From: Ga0077555 sp050187415
GTDB lineage: Bacteria > Pseudomonadota > Alphaproteobacteria > Rhizobiales > Hyphomicrobiaceae
Reading direction: 5' to 3'
DNA: 64,000 bases
Assembly (NCBI GenBank): GCA_050187415.1
Contig: JBFWXN010000007.1
Coordinates: 1-64,000 of the forward strand
The notes below the pieces were generated by a model. The model had not been told where the DNA came from. It saw nothing but the letters and a program-made list of their open reading frames with translations, and made no database searches. Shown here piece after piece: positions 27,121 through 35,662 of the stretch; within the stretch, counting starts at the first letter, position 1; every line of letters starts with the position of its first letter. Position numbers and translations under genes: made by a program.

Positions 27121-28211
27121 GCCAACTTCTCGACCTGGCCAGGCCCGTGCTTTTCGCCTTCGACCCGGAGCGTGCCCATCAGCTCACTATTCAGGCGCTC
27201 GAGGCGGGCGTCTATCCTCGCGACCCACTGCCCGACGATGCGCGGCTGGGCGTCACGGTTGCAGGCCTGCGATTCCCCAATCCGGTCGGTATCGCGGCGG
27301 GCTTCGACAAGGATGCCCGGGTGCCCGATGCGATACTCGGAATGGGTTGCGGGTTCGCGGAGATCGGGACCGTGACACCGATCGCGCAAGCGGGGAACCC
27401 GCGGCCGCGGATCTTTCGGTTGATCCGCGACCGGGCGGTCATCAATCGGCTCGGCTTCAACAACGAAGGGCACGGCCCAGCCCTGAAACGGCTCGAGGCT
27501 CGCAAATCTCGGGGTGGAATCGTCGGCGTCAACATCGGTGCCAACAAGGACGCGGCGGACCGATCGGCGGATTACGTCGCGGGCCTCGATGCCTTCTACG
27601 GGCTTGCAGCGTTCCTGACGGTGAATATTTCGTCGCCGAACACGCCGGGGCTGCGCGACTTGCAGGCGCCGGCGGCTCTGGACGAGCTGCTATCGCGCCT
27701 CATGACCGCACGCGAGCGCCAGATCGCGCGTGGGGCGCCGCGCAGACCCATCGTCGTCAAGATCGCTCCCGACATTGCGGAAGGCGACGTGGCGCCGATC
27801 GCCGAGCGGCTGGTTGCGCACAAGGTCGACGCGATTGCAGTCTCGAATACGACCCTCGCAAGGACAGGGCTCGGCGACGTGGAGGGCGGCAAAGAGGCCG
27901 GCGGTCTATCCGGGCGACCGCTGTTCGATCGCTCGACAGCCATGCTGGCGCGCGTGTATCTGGCGACCAACCGCGCGATCCCGCTGATCGGCGTCGGTGG
28001 TATCGACAGCCCCGAGGCGGCATATGCCAAGATCGAGGCGGGCGCGACGCTGATCCAACTCTATACGGGATTGATCTACGAGGGCGCCGGCTTGGTTCGG
28101 CGTATCAAGCGCCACCTGACGGATGTCGCGCGGACGAAGGGGCTGAGCTCAATTTCCGAGGCTACGGGTCGGCGGGCCGAGGAGTGGGCTGCAAGACCAC
28201 TCGACGCTTGA
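27114..28211 (+). CDS. pyrD: Dihydroorotate dehydrogenase (quinone), class 2
   Basis: PyrD oxidises dihydroorotate to orotate in pyrimidine synthesis and feeds electrons to the quinone pool. At 365 residues it is a membrane-associated class 2 enzyme with the N-terminal helical segment (LLDLARPVLFAFDPERAHQLTI). Motifs: NPVGIAAGFDKDA, GFAEIGTVTP, NRLGFNNEG, TVNISSPNTPGL (catalytic Ser), then VSNTTL and IGVGGI for FMN binding. GGAGGCCTCGGGAG precedes the ATG at 27114. It is cotranscribed and overlapping with the DUF952 gene. Confidence 0.97.
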   Translation: MLSQLLDLARPVLFAFDPERAHQLTIQALEAGVYPRDPLPDDARLGVTVAGLRFPNPVGIAAGFDKDARVPDAILGMGCGFAEIGTVTPIAQAGNPRPRIFRLIRDRAVINRLGFNNEGHGPALKRLEARKSRGGIVGVNIGANKDAADRSADYVAGLDAFYGLAAFLTVNISSPNTPGLRDLQAPAALDELLSRLMTARERQIARGAPRRPIVVKIAPDIAEGDVAPIAERLVAHKVDAIAVSNTTLARTGLGDVEGGKEAGGLSGRPLFDRSTAMLARVYLATNRAIPLIGVGGIDSPEAAYAKIEAGATLIQLYTGLIYEGAGLVRRIKRHLTDVARTKGLSSISEATGRRAEEWAARPLDA

Positions 28212-28225
28212 GAGGTGCGTGGGGA

Positions 28226-28254
28226 GCGCCGCGCGGTCAGGCCGGGCGCGGCGC
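28226..28254. terminator. GC-rich hairpin between convergent genes
   Basis: A 9-bp perfect stem (GCGCCGCGC at 28226-28234 with its complement at 28246-28254) around an 11-base loop lies between the convergent pyrD and SDR stops. No T-tract follows on either strand, so it may end transcription only weakly or with Rho. Confidence 0.4.
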
Positions 28255-28268
28255 CGGCTTGTCGAGCC

Positions 28269-29090
28269 TCAGCCCAGGCCGCTCGCGGCCGTCAGACCGC
28301 CATCGACCAGGATTTCGGTCGCAGTGATGTAGCGCGCCTCGTCGGACGCGAGAAACAAGACGGCGTGTGCGATGTCCCAGGCATCGCCCATTTTGCCGGT
28401 CGGGCATTGTGCGTTGCGCCGGTCGATCAAGCCTTGCAGGTCATTGGCGGCGATCGTTTTCGCGAGGCGATGCTCGACGAGCGCGGTGTGCATCAGGCCG
28501 GGGATCACCGTGTTGCAGCGGATGCCCTGCTTGGCGAAGCTGATCGCCGTCGACTTCGAAAAGGCGATGATGCCCAACTTGGTCGTCGAGTACGCGACGT
28601 GGGGGCGGTCCGACGTCATGCGAAGTCCGGCGACGGAGGCGAGGTTGACGATCGAGCCCTTACCCTGCTTCTCCATTACCGGAATGACGTACTTGCACGC
28701 GAGAAAGGCGGTCTTCAGGTTGTGATCGACCTGTGTCTGCCAGACCTCCTCGCTCATGGTCACCGCGTTGCCCGGTGCGGAGCCGCCGACGTTGTTGACG
28801 AGGATGTCGATGCGGCCGAACTGTTTCACGCAGTCGGCGACGGCGGCCTCCACCGCCTTGGCGTCAGTCATATCGACGCCGCGGGTGAGGCAGGTGCCGC
28901 CTTCCTTCTCGATAATGGACTTGGTGACGTCGGCAGCTTCCTGGCGCAGATCCGTGCCGTAGACCTTCGCCCCCTGCCGTGCCAGCAGCACGGCCGTCGC
29001 CTTGCCATTGCCCCACACCTTGGCATCGGGGTCATCGCCGACGGATCCGGCGCCTGAGACGAACGCGACTTTACCTTCCAGACTGAGCAT
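28269..29090 (-). CDS. Short-chain dehydrogenase/reductase
   Basis: This 273-residue classical SDR has an unusual cofactor loop: VSGAGSVGDDPDAKVWGNG in place of the compact TGxxxGIG, so the glycine-rich loop carries a ~9-residue insertion. It has VNNVGG, LASVAGLR with catalytic Ser, YSTTK for Tyr/Lys, and VDGGLTA near the end. The insertion is seen in a minor SDR subgroup. The start at 29090 (MLSLEGKVAF) was preferred over 29225. It is divergent from the lyase gene to its right. Substrate unknown. Confidence 0.87.
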   Translation of the reverse strand: MLSLEGKVAFVSGAGSVGDDPDAKVWGNGKATAVLLARQGAKVYGTDLRQEAADVTKSIIEKEGGTCLTRGVDMTDAKAVEAAVADCVKQFGRIDILVNNVGGSAPGNAVTMSEEVWQTQVDHNLKTAFLACKYVIPVMEKQGKGSIVNLASVAGLRMTSDRPHVAYSTTKLGIIAFSKSTAISFAKQGIRCNTVIPGLMHTALVEHRLAKTIAANDLQGLIDRRNAQCPTGKMGDAWDIAHAVLFLASDEARYITATEILVDGGLTAASGLG

Positions 29091-29300
29091 GTCGTTTCCC
29101 GATCGATCGTTGTCGCCTGAGCTAAGCATGGGCGGCGCGCCCGGCCAACCGGTCGAAGTGCGGGGCAGGGGCCGGAAGCTGTTCCTGCCCATTCCGCGCA
29201 CGATGGCATCGATGCGATGGTGCACGAGTGGATGGCATCGGTGGGGCTGATCGCCTAAGTTGCCACCGACTTTTGCAGCCTTCCAAGTGAGCCACCGGAC

Positions 29301-30650
29301 ATGCCGTCGAGCGCCTACGATTCAGCCATCTTTCGCGATTTCTTCGGGACGCCCGCGATGCGTGCCGTTTTCTCCGACGAGACGCTTGCCGGGCGCTACG
29401 TCGAGGTGGAAGCGGCGTTAGCGAGGGCTGAGGCGAAGGTCGGCGTCGTCCCCACGGCGGCCGCCGAGGTCATCACCAAACGCGCCGAGGGGCTGGCGCT
29501 CGATCTGGCCCAGCTCAAGGCCGAGACGGACGTGGTCGGCTACCCGATCATCGGCGTCGTGCATCAGATGGCGAAGGGCGTCGGCGATGCCGGCGGCTAT
29601 GTGCACTGGGGTGCGACCACGCAGGACATCATGGATACGGCGACGGTGCTGCAGATCCGCGATGCCCTCGCCCTGGTCGAGGCAGATCTCGTTTCGCTCG
29701 ATGCGACGCTCGCGGATCTGGCCGCCAGGCATCGCGACACGGTGATGGCGGGGCGGACGCATCTGCAGCATGCGTTGCCGGTGACTTTCGGTTTCAAGGC
29801 GGCGGTATGGCTGTCGATGGTCCGCCGGCACCGGGAGCGGCTCCAGCAGTTGAAGCCGAGGGTACTTGTGGTGCAGTTCTCGGGTGCGGCAGGGACGCTC
29901 GCCTCGCTTGGCGACGAGGGTCTCAAGGTGCAGGCGGCGCTGGCGGACGAGCTTGGTCTGGCGCAGCCGGACATCACCTGGCATGTGGCGCGGGACGGCA
30001 TTGCCGAAGCAGGTGCCTTCCTCGGTCTCGTGACGGGCAGCCTCTCAAAGATCGCCGTCGACGTCATGCTCATGATGCAGACCGAGATCGGCGAGGTGTT
30101 CGAGCCGTTCGTGAAGGGGCGCGGTGCTTCCTCGACGATGCCGCAAAAGCGCAATCCGATCTCGTGCGAGATGATCGTCGCCCTGGCCAAGACCACCCGG
30201 GCGCAGGTCGGCTTGCTGCTCGACGCGATGGCGACCGATCACGAACGTGCAACCGGGCCGTGGCATCTCGAATGGATCGCGCTGCCTGAGGCCTTTCTGG
30301 CGACCGCTGGTGCGCTGCACCAAGCGCGGTTCATGCTGGAGGGCCTGATCGTCGAGCCGGAAGCGATGCGGCGAAACCTCGACATCACCGGCGGACTGAT
30401 CGTCGCCGAGGCCGTGATGATGGCGCTGGCGCCCCATTGCGGGCGGGGCGAGGCGCATGACCTCGTCTACGAGGCGTGCCGGTCCGCGCTCGAGCAGGGC
30501 ACGCCGCTGATCGACCAGTTGCGGACCATGCCGGATGTAACGAAGCATTTCGACGAGGACGGCCTGCAGCGCCTGGTCGACCCTGCCGGCTATCTCGGCA
30601 CTGCGCGGCAGATGGTGGACCGAGTGCTCGCGAAATCGCCGCGACCCTAA
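29301..30650 (+). CDS. Fumarase/aspartase-superfamily lyase, PcaB (3-carboxy-cis,cis-muconate cycloisomerase)-like
   Basis: This 449-residue class-II fumarase-superfamily enzyme has the mobile catalytic loop signature ASSTMPQKRNPIS around residue 278. It also has AGRTHLQHALPVTFGFK and THWGATTQD-like WGATTQDIMDTA. The sequence is closest in feel to PcaB and adenylosuccinate-lyase-like members from catabolic gene clusters, as it starts SAIFRDFFGTPAMRAVF, a PcaB trait. No other protocatechuate gene is adjacent, so an elimination or cycloisomerisation of a different dicarboxylate is possible. Its end overlaps the convergent aldolase stop by 4 bp. Confidence 0.85.
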   Translation: MPSSAYDSAIFRDFFGTPAMRAVFSDETLAGRYVEVEAALARAEAKVGVVPTAAAEVITKRAEGLALDLAQLKAETDVVGYPIIGVVHQMAKGVGDAGGYVHWGATTQDIMDTATVLQIRDALALVEADLVSLDATLADLAARHRDTVMAGRTHLQHALPVTFGFKAAVWLSMVRRHRERLQQLKPRVLVVQFSGAAGTLASLGDEGLKVQAALADELGLAQPDITWHVARDGIAEAGAFLGLVTGSLSKIAVDVMLMMQTEIGEVFEPFVKGRGASSTMPQKRNPISCEMIVALAKTTRAQVGLLLDAMATDHERATGPWHLEWIALPEAFLATAGALHQARFMLEGLIVEPEAMRRNLDITGGLIVAEAVMMALAPHCGRGEAHDLVYEACRSALEQGTPLIDQLRTMPDVTKHFDEDGLQRLVDPAGYLGTARQMVDRVLAKSPRP

Positions 30651-31423
30651 CGCTGACGCAGCTCGTTCATGCGCATGACGGACGATTTCAACGCCGTGCC
30701 GAGCAGTTTGTAGTCGATCGAAAGGACGAAGACGCTGAATCCACTGGCTAGGCCGTCGGGGATTTCCGCGGCGTCCGAGACGTAGAGGCCGGCCGCAATG
30801 CGATTGCGGCGCGCGGCGGCGAGAACCGTTTCGACCGCGCCGAGCACGAGCGGGTGTTTGAACTGGCCATGGACGCCGTAGGAGACCGAGAGGTCGGCGG
30901 GACCGGGCATAACGCAGTCGACGCCGCCATTCGCGAGCACAGTATCGATATTTTCGACGCATGCCTTGTCCTCGACCAGGCCGATCGCGACGGCGTCCGC
31001 GTTGGAGCGCTGGGCATAGTCGGCGAATGGCGAAAGGCCGAAGTCCGCAGCGGGAACGCCGGTACATGTCGGGCGGTCGCCGTCGGGCGCATAACGCATC
31101 GCGCGTAGAGCACCGTCGGCGCCATATTCCGACAGTCCGAGATGCGGCAGCATAAGGCCTCGGCAACCTGCGTCGAGAATGCGGGGGACGTCATGGCTCT
31201 GTGATCTGCCGATGCGAACGAAGGCGTCGATGCCGGCTGCGCGGGCAGCGCGCAAGTGGGCGCCCACGATTTGCATGTCGTTCAAGGTATGCTCGAGATC
31301 GACAATGACGAAATCGAAGCCGGCTGCCGCGTAGATCTCGGTAATGTTCGGATCGGTCGAAAAGACGAAGCCGCCGAGCAGCTTGTCACCGGCGCGCAGT
31401 CTTTCGCGGAAGGTTCGTGGCAT
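30647..31423 (-). CDS. HpcH/HpaI-type class II aldolase (citrate-lyase superfamily)
   Basis: This 258-residue TIM-barrel aldolase resembles HpaI (2,4-dihydroxyhept-2-ene-1,7-dioate aldolase) and related 2-keto-3-deoxy acid aldolases. Markers are DFVIVDLEHTLNDMQ (catalytic His), RIGRSQSHDVPRILDAGCRGLMLPH and GPADLSVSYGV. Metal-binding Glu appears as IGLVEDKACVENID. It is adjacent to a beta-hydroxyacid dehydrogenase on the same strand, so aldehyde and dehydrogenase steps may be linked. The physiological substrate is unknown. Confidence 0.9.
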   Translation of the reverse strand: MPRTFRERLRAGDKLLGGFVFSTDPNITEIYAAAGFDFVIVDLEHTLNDMQIVGAHLRAARAAGIDAFVRIGRSQSHDVPRILDAGCRGLMLPHLGLSEYGADGALRAMRYAPDGDRPTCTGVPAADFGLSPFADYAQRSNADAVAIGLVEDKACVENIDTVLANGGVDCVMPGPADLSVSYGVHGQFKHPLVLGAVETVLAAARRNRIAAGLYVSDAAEIPDGLASGFSVFVLSIDYKLLGTALKSSVMRMNELRQR

Positions 31424-31506
31424 CGTCGGTGGCCCTATCCGATTTGGATCGCGTGTTCACGGCCGAGGCGGCCGAACCAAAGTCCGCTGCCTCGGCGCGT
31501 TGCGTG

Positions 31507-32478
31507 TCAAGCCCGCTTCGGATCGCCTTGCGCCGGCGGATCGCGCAGGAAGACCTCTTTGATGCGATCCGGCGAGACTTGGATCTCGACGCCGGCGCGC
31601 TCGACCTGAAGCTTCATTGGAGCGCGGCTGTCCTGTCCCTCCCAGCCGCGCCCCATGGCTTCGCTCAGGTCGGCGTAAGCCATGTTGGCCAGTCGCATCG
31701 GCACGCCGAGTTCGCGGCCAAGCTCGGTGGCGAGCGTCATGTCCTTGAAGGCGAGCTTCAAGGCGAAGGCCGGCGGCTCGTACTTGTTCACGAGGAACTG
31801 ATCGACGAGGCGGTCGAACGAACGGCCGCGTCCGCCCGCTCCGGTTCGGATGGCTTCCCAAAGCGCGAGCGGCTCGACGCCGCCCTTGACGCCCATGGTC
31901 ATCACCTCGGCGAGCGCCGTCTGGATGGCGTAGCCCGCGCAATTGTGGACCAGCTTCGCGACGGAGCCGGCGCCGATGTCGCCGATGTAGCGGGCCTGAT
32001 CGGCGAAGGCGTCGAGGAAGACCTTGTTGTCCTCGAAGACCTTCTTGTCGCCGCCGACCCAGATGGCCAGCTTGCCGCTACGCGCTCCCGTCGGGCCGCC
32101 CGAGACGGGCGCATCCATGAAGTGCAAGCCCTTGTCCTTGTAGATGGCCGCGATCTTGCGAACCATGCTTGGCGCGTTGGTCGAAAGGTCGAAGACGGCG
32201 CCACCCTTCTTGAGGCCAGCGATGATGCCGGTGCCGGCTTCGGTCGAGACGGCCTCGACCTCCTTCGGTCCTGGCAGCGAAAGGAATATGACGTCGCATT
32301 GCTCGGCCAGGGCTTTCGGGCTATCGGCCCATTCGGCGCCCTTCGCAAGAAAAGCCTCGGCGCTTGCCTTGCGCACATCGTGAACGACGAAGCCGTGATT
32401 GGAAGTCTCCAGGTATTTCGAGAGATTCGTGGCCATGTGAGCACCCATGGTGCCAAGGCCGATGAAGCCAACTTTCAT
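31507..32478 (-). CDS. Beta-hydroxyacid dehydrogenase (3-hydroxyisobutyrate/tartronate-semialdehyde reductase family)
   Basis: This 323-residue NAD(P)-dependent enzyme begins with the fold motif VGFIGLGTMGAHMATNL. It has FMDAPVSGGPTGARSGKLAIWVGG (substrate motif), a catalytic Lys in GAGSVAKLVHN, and DMTLATELGRELGVP. The family oxidises 3-hydroxyisobutyrate or reduces tartronate semialdehyde. It lies 83 bp downstream, in transcription direction before the aldolase, and 36 bp after the CMD-family gene on the same strand, suggesting a three-gene unit. A C-terminal tail of ~15 residues ends the protein. Confidence 0.92.
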   Translation of the reverse strand: MKVGFIGLGTMGAHMATNLSKYLETSNHGFVVHDVRKASAEAFLAKGAEWADSPKALAEQCDVIFLSLPGPKEVEAVSTEAGTGIIAGLKKGGAVFDLSTNAPSMVRKIAAIYKDKGLHFMDAPVSGGPTGARSGKLAIWVGGDKKVFEDNKVFLDAFADQARYIGDIGAGSVAKLVHNCAGYAIQTALAEVMTMGVKGGVEPLALWEAIRTGAGGRGRSFDRLVDQFLVNKYEPPAFALKLAFKDMTLATELGRELGVPMRLANMAYADLSEAMGRGWEGQDSRAPMKLQVERAGVEIQVSPDRIKEVFLRDPPAQGDPKRA

Positions 32479-32514
32479 TGGTGTCTGCTTCCTGCTGAGT
32501 GTCGCGTTGGGCGG

Positions 32515-32853
32515 TTATTTCTTCTCGTCGGCGTCTCGGGCGGCGAACACGTCGCGAATGACGCCTGCAGCGGACATGGCGACGGGCCAGCCGCCGTAGA
32601 ACGCAAGATGCGTCACCAGCTCGGTCAGCTCCTGGCGTGTCACGCCGTTGTCGAGTGCTCGGCCGGCGTGGCCCTTCAGTTGCTCGGTGCGATTCAGGGC
32701 GACGAGGGCGGCGCATGTCACCAAGCTACGGTCGCGCTTGGACAACTCGGTTCTTTCCCACACGTCTCCGAAGAGAACCTTCTCCGTGAGATCGATGAGC
32801 TTCGGTGCGGTCGCGCGGACGGCGTCGCGGGGCGATGGCGGGGCTTTGGCCAT
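32515..32853 (-). CDS. Carboxymuconolactone decarboxylase (CMD)-family protein
   Basis: This 112-residue alpha-helical CMD-domain protein has DVWERTELSKRDRSLVTCAALVAL, LKGHAGRALDNGVTRQELTELVTHLAFYGGWP, close to PcaC gamma-carboxymuconolactone decarboxylase. The His in the LTHLAFYGG segment matches the conserved one. Together with the PcaB-like lyase in the neighbourhood it hints at a muconate-like ring-cleavage route, but other CMD proteins are peroxidase-like. The ATG at 32853 is the first convincing start; the longer frame back to 33444 reads antisense of the NTF2-like gene. Confidence 0.9.
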   Translation of the reverse strand: MAKAPPSPRDAVRATAPKLIDLTEKVLFGDVWERTELSKRDRSLVTCAALVALNRTEQLKGHAGRALDNGVTRQELTELVTHLAFYGGWPVAMSAAGVIRDVFAARDADEKK

Positions 32854-33033
32854 TGGGGATGCTCCTGGCTTTCTGGGGTTGGCGGGAGGCTGCAGGCGGC
32901 ATGCTAGCGAGAAAACGGCAAAGAACGCCAGCAGAAGGCGCCAGGAGGTGGTCCCAGGGGTGGTGCGCGAAGCCTTGCCAGAGCGACCATTACAGCGAAT
33001 TCTCGTGCCTGAAGGTGCGGGATGGAGGCCGGA

Positions 33034-33423
33034 ATGACCGTTGAGCAGGCGAGCGTCGATGCCGCGATGGCTGTCCTCGATCGTTTCATGGTTGCCTTCA
33101 ACTCGGCGGATGCAGACCGGGTCGCTGCGACTTTCAACTTTCCGCATGTCCGCTTCCACTCGGGCAAAGTGACCGTTTTTCCGGCCGCTACCGATTTCAA
33201 TCTCGAGAATTTCCGAAGGACGGCTGACGCCGATAGCTGGTCCCACAGCGAATGGGACGAGAGGCGCCTGATCAGCGCCGGCCGAGACAAGGTGCACTTT
33301 AATACGAAGTTCAGCCGCAAGCGGGCGGACGGCAGTGTAATCGCCAGCTATCGCTCGATCTACATCGTGACCTGCGTGGGCGGTCGATGGGGGATTCAGG
33401 CGCGGTCGAGCTTCGCGCCATGA
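33034..33423 (+). CDS. NTF2/SnoaL-like protein of unknown function
   Basis: This 129-residue protein has a SnoaL/NTF2-like cone fold pattern: DAAMAVLDRFMVAFNSADADRVAATFNFPHVRF, a mid-strand region, and the closing segment SYRSIYIVTCVGGRWGIQARSSFA. The internal ATG at 33034 has GGAGG five bases upstream and is a better start than 33022. It is divergent from the CMD gene and 106 bp upstream of the dihydropyrimidinase gene on the same strand. Substrate or function unknown. Confidence 0.8.
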   Translation: MTVEQASVDAAMAVLDRFMVAFNSADADRVAATFNFPHVRFHSGKVTVFPAATDFNLENFRRTADADSWSHSEWDERRLISAGRDKVHFNTKFSRKRADGSVIASYRSIYIVTCVGGRWGIQARSSFAP

Positions 33424-33529
33424 GACGCTCAGGCTTGCTGCCACATTGACGCACGTTTGGGCTTGCCAAGACGGTGCGATCAGACAGATCTTGCCTCATG
33501 CATCCGCTTTGACAGCAAGGAGCAGGCCC

Positions 33530-34993
33530 ATGGCCGATTTCGACCTCGTCATCAGAGGCGGTACCGTCGGCACGGCACACGCCGTTTTCGACGCCGATGT
33601 CGGTATTTCAGGCGGAAGCATTGCGGCGCTCGGTCGACATCTCGGCCCCGGCCAGAGCGAAATCAACGCGAAAGGCAAACTTGTTCTTCCCGGCGGCGTC
33701 GATGCACATGCGCATATCGAGCAGGTATCGGGAATGGGCGTGCCGAACGCCGATACGTTCGAGAGCGCGACGGGGGCGGCGGCGCTCGGTGGCACTACGA
33801 CAGTGGTCTGTTTCGCGGCACAGCACAGGGGCGCAAGCCTTACCCGGGTGGTCGAGGATTATCACGTGCTCGCCAAGCGCGGCGCCATCATCGACTACGC
33901 GATGCACATGATCCTGGCAGACCCGAACAAGACCGTGTTGCAGGAAGAGCTGCCACCCCTCGTCAAGAGCGGGCACGCGTCGATCAAGTTGTTCATGACG
34001 TACGAGCATACCAAGGTCGATGACGAGCAGCTTCTCGATACCCTGATTGCAGCCCGCGAGAACAAGGCGCTGGTTTGCGTACACGCCGAGAACAACGGCA
34101 TGATTTCGTGGATGGGGCGGCGCCTTGCCGAGCGGGGATACCGCGATCCGCGCTTTCACGGGCCACATCATCCGCGACTTTGCGAAACAGAGGCAATCTA
34201 TCGGCTGGCAGCTTTCTCAGAGCTGATCGATCAACCCGTCATCGTCTACCACGTGTCGACGGCGGAAGGCACGAAGGTCATTCGCGAGGCGCGGGGACGT
34301 GGCGTAAAAATGTTCGCGGAAACGTGCACGCAATATCTCACGCTGACCGTCGACGATCTGGTAAAGCCGGGCCTCGAGGGCGCGAAATGGGTTTGCAGTC
34401 CGCCGCTCCGCCAAGCATCCGATCAAGAGGCGCTGTGGCATGCGCTGAACATCGGCGATCTGCAGTTCATTTCGTCCGACCACGCGCCCTATCGGTTCGA
34501 CGAAACAGGCAAGCTGCGGGCAGGGCCCAAGCCGTCGTTCAAGGAAATTGCCAATGGCATGCCGGGGCTCGAGCTGAGACTTCCGCTGTTATTCGATGCG
34601 ATGGTCTCCAAGGGCCGTTACGGAGTGGAACGGTTCGTGGAGTGGACCGCGACGGCGCCGGCACGGATGTACGGTCTAGGTCCGCGCAAAGGACAGATAG
34701 CGATCGGGTCCGACGCCGACATCTGCATCTGGGACACCAAGCGGCGCACGTCGATCAGTGATGCGAGCGTGCACGACAACACAGGATATACGCCTTATGC
34801 TGGACGGACGGTCGAAGGCTGGCCGGTTACAGTTCTTCGTCGCGGCGAAGTGATCGCGGAGGACGGAAAGATCAGGGCCAGCGCAGGTTCCGGCACGTTT
34901 TTGCCGCGCCAGGCGGGGGTGGCGGCGATGCCGACGGGGCGCCTTAGCCCCGAGTTCGACGAGACGCGGAATTTCGGTGCCAAACTCTATTGA
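33530..34993 (+). CDS. Dihydropyrimidinase / D-hydantoinase-family amidohydrolase
   Basis: This 487-residue cytoplasmic amidohydrolase hydrolyses cyclic diamides (dihydropyrimidines, hydantoins). Metal ligands are visible: HAHIEQ (His60, His62), the carboxylated Lys in SIKLFMTYE (Lys153), His185 in HAENNG, His241 in YHVSTAEG, and Asp in SSDHAPY. The start at 33530 (MADFDLVIRGG) has AAGGAG 7 bases upstream. The adjacent nucleotidyltransferase-fold gene is probably unrelated. No partner carbamoylase is seen in the window. Confidence 0.92.
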   Translation: MADFDLVIRGGTVGTAHAVFDADVGISGGSIAALGRHLGPGQSEINAKGKLVLPGGVDAHAHIEQVSGMGVPNADTFESATGAAALGGTTTVVCFAAQHRGASLTRVVEDYHVLAKRGAIIDYAMHMILADPNKTVLQEELPPLVKSGHASIKLFMTYEHTKVDDEQLLDTLIAARENKALVCVHAENNGMISWMGRRLAERGYRDPRFHGPHHPRLCETEAIYRLAAFSELIDQPVIVYHVSTAEGTKVIREARGRGVKMFAETCTQYLTLTVDDLVKPGLEGAKWVCSPPLRQASDQEALWHALNIGDLQFISSDHAPYRFDETGKLRAGPKPSFKEIANGMPGLELRLPLLFDAMVSKGRYGVERFVEWTATAPARMYGLGPRKGQIAIGSDADICIWDTKRRTSISDASVHDNTGYTPYAGRTVEGWPVTVLRRGEVIAEDGKIRASAGSGTFLPRQAGVAAMPTGRLSPEFDETRNFGAKLY

Positions 34994-35059
34994 GCGCATC
35001 GGAACACAGAGGACCAGGGGACGTCGGGGGTGCTGCGAGGTTCAGAGTGAGGACGTGCC

Positions 35060-35500
35060 ATGTGCAATTTCGATGCGCGACGGGTCGAGCATTTACTCTG
35101 CGCACTCAAGACATGGGCAAGCCAGAATCAGAGGGTCAAAGGGCTCGCCCTGGTCGGCTCATGGGCGCGTGAGGATCGAGAGCACTCCGAGGCCGATGCG
35201 GATATCGTCCTCGTCGTCGACGAGCCGGACTATTTCCGAGGGCAATCGAGCTGGATCGGCGATATCGACTGGGCGGCGGCAGGGCTGGGTGCCGGCCGAT
35301 GGTCCGAATGTGATTCCGGGCCGACCTGCTCGCGCCATCTGACTTTCGACGACGGGGCCGAGATCGAGGTGAGTTTTGTCGGCAGGCGCTGGGCTTCGGT
35401 CGATCCGATCGATCCGGCAACACGGCGGATTGCGGGCAATGGAATGCGTGTCGTGCATGATCCGGACGGGCTCCTGGGCCGGCTCGTGACGACACTCTGA
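35060..35500 (+). CDS. Nucleotidyltransferase-fold protein (MNT-like)
   Basis: This 146-residue protein has the minimal nucleotidyltransferase motif GSWAREDREHSEADADIVLVVD, matching G-S followed after ~12 residues by the D-x-D metal pair. It has a further acidic strand FDDGAEIEVSFVG. Such stand-alone domains transfer nucleotides to small molecules or proteins and also occur as antitoxins of HEPN toxins. No HEPN partner is adjacent. Target unknown. Confidence 0.8.
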   Translation: MCNFDARRVEHLLCALKTWASQNQRVKGLALVGSWAREDREHSEADADIVLVVDEPDYFRGQSSWIGDIDWAAAGLGAGRWSECDSGPTCSRHLTFDDGAEIEVSFVGRRWASVDPIDPATRRIAGNGMRVVHDPDGLLGRLVTTL

Positions 35501-35662
35501 AGTCGCTTCACCTTTGGATGGCGATGCTCGCTTCGCGCCATTTAGGCTGGCGTTGCGGCTGCGGCCGCATCTGCTAGCCTGGGTGGCGCGGACGCTCGCG
35601 CATGGGCGCCGCAGAGGGCCGGCATTCAAGAATCGGCCTCGGTCAGCCTCCGGGAAGAAGCG

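Noticed and set aside
26804..28327. 507-residue plus-strand frame overlapping pyrD
   Set aside because: Out-of-frame shadow of DUF952/pyrD with Arg/Gly-rich low-complexity translation.
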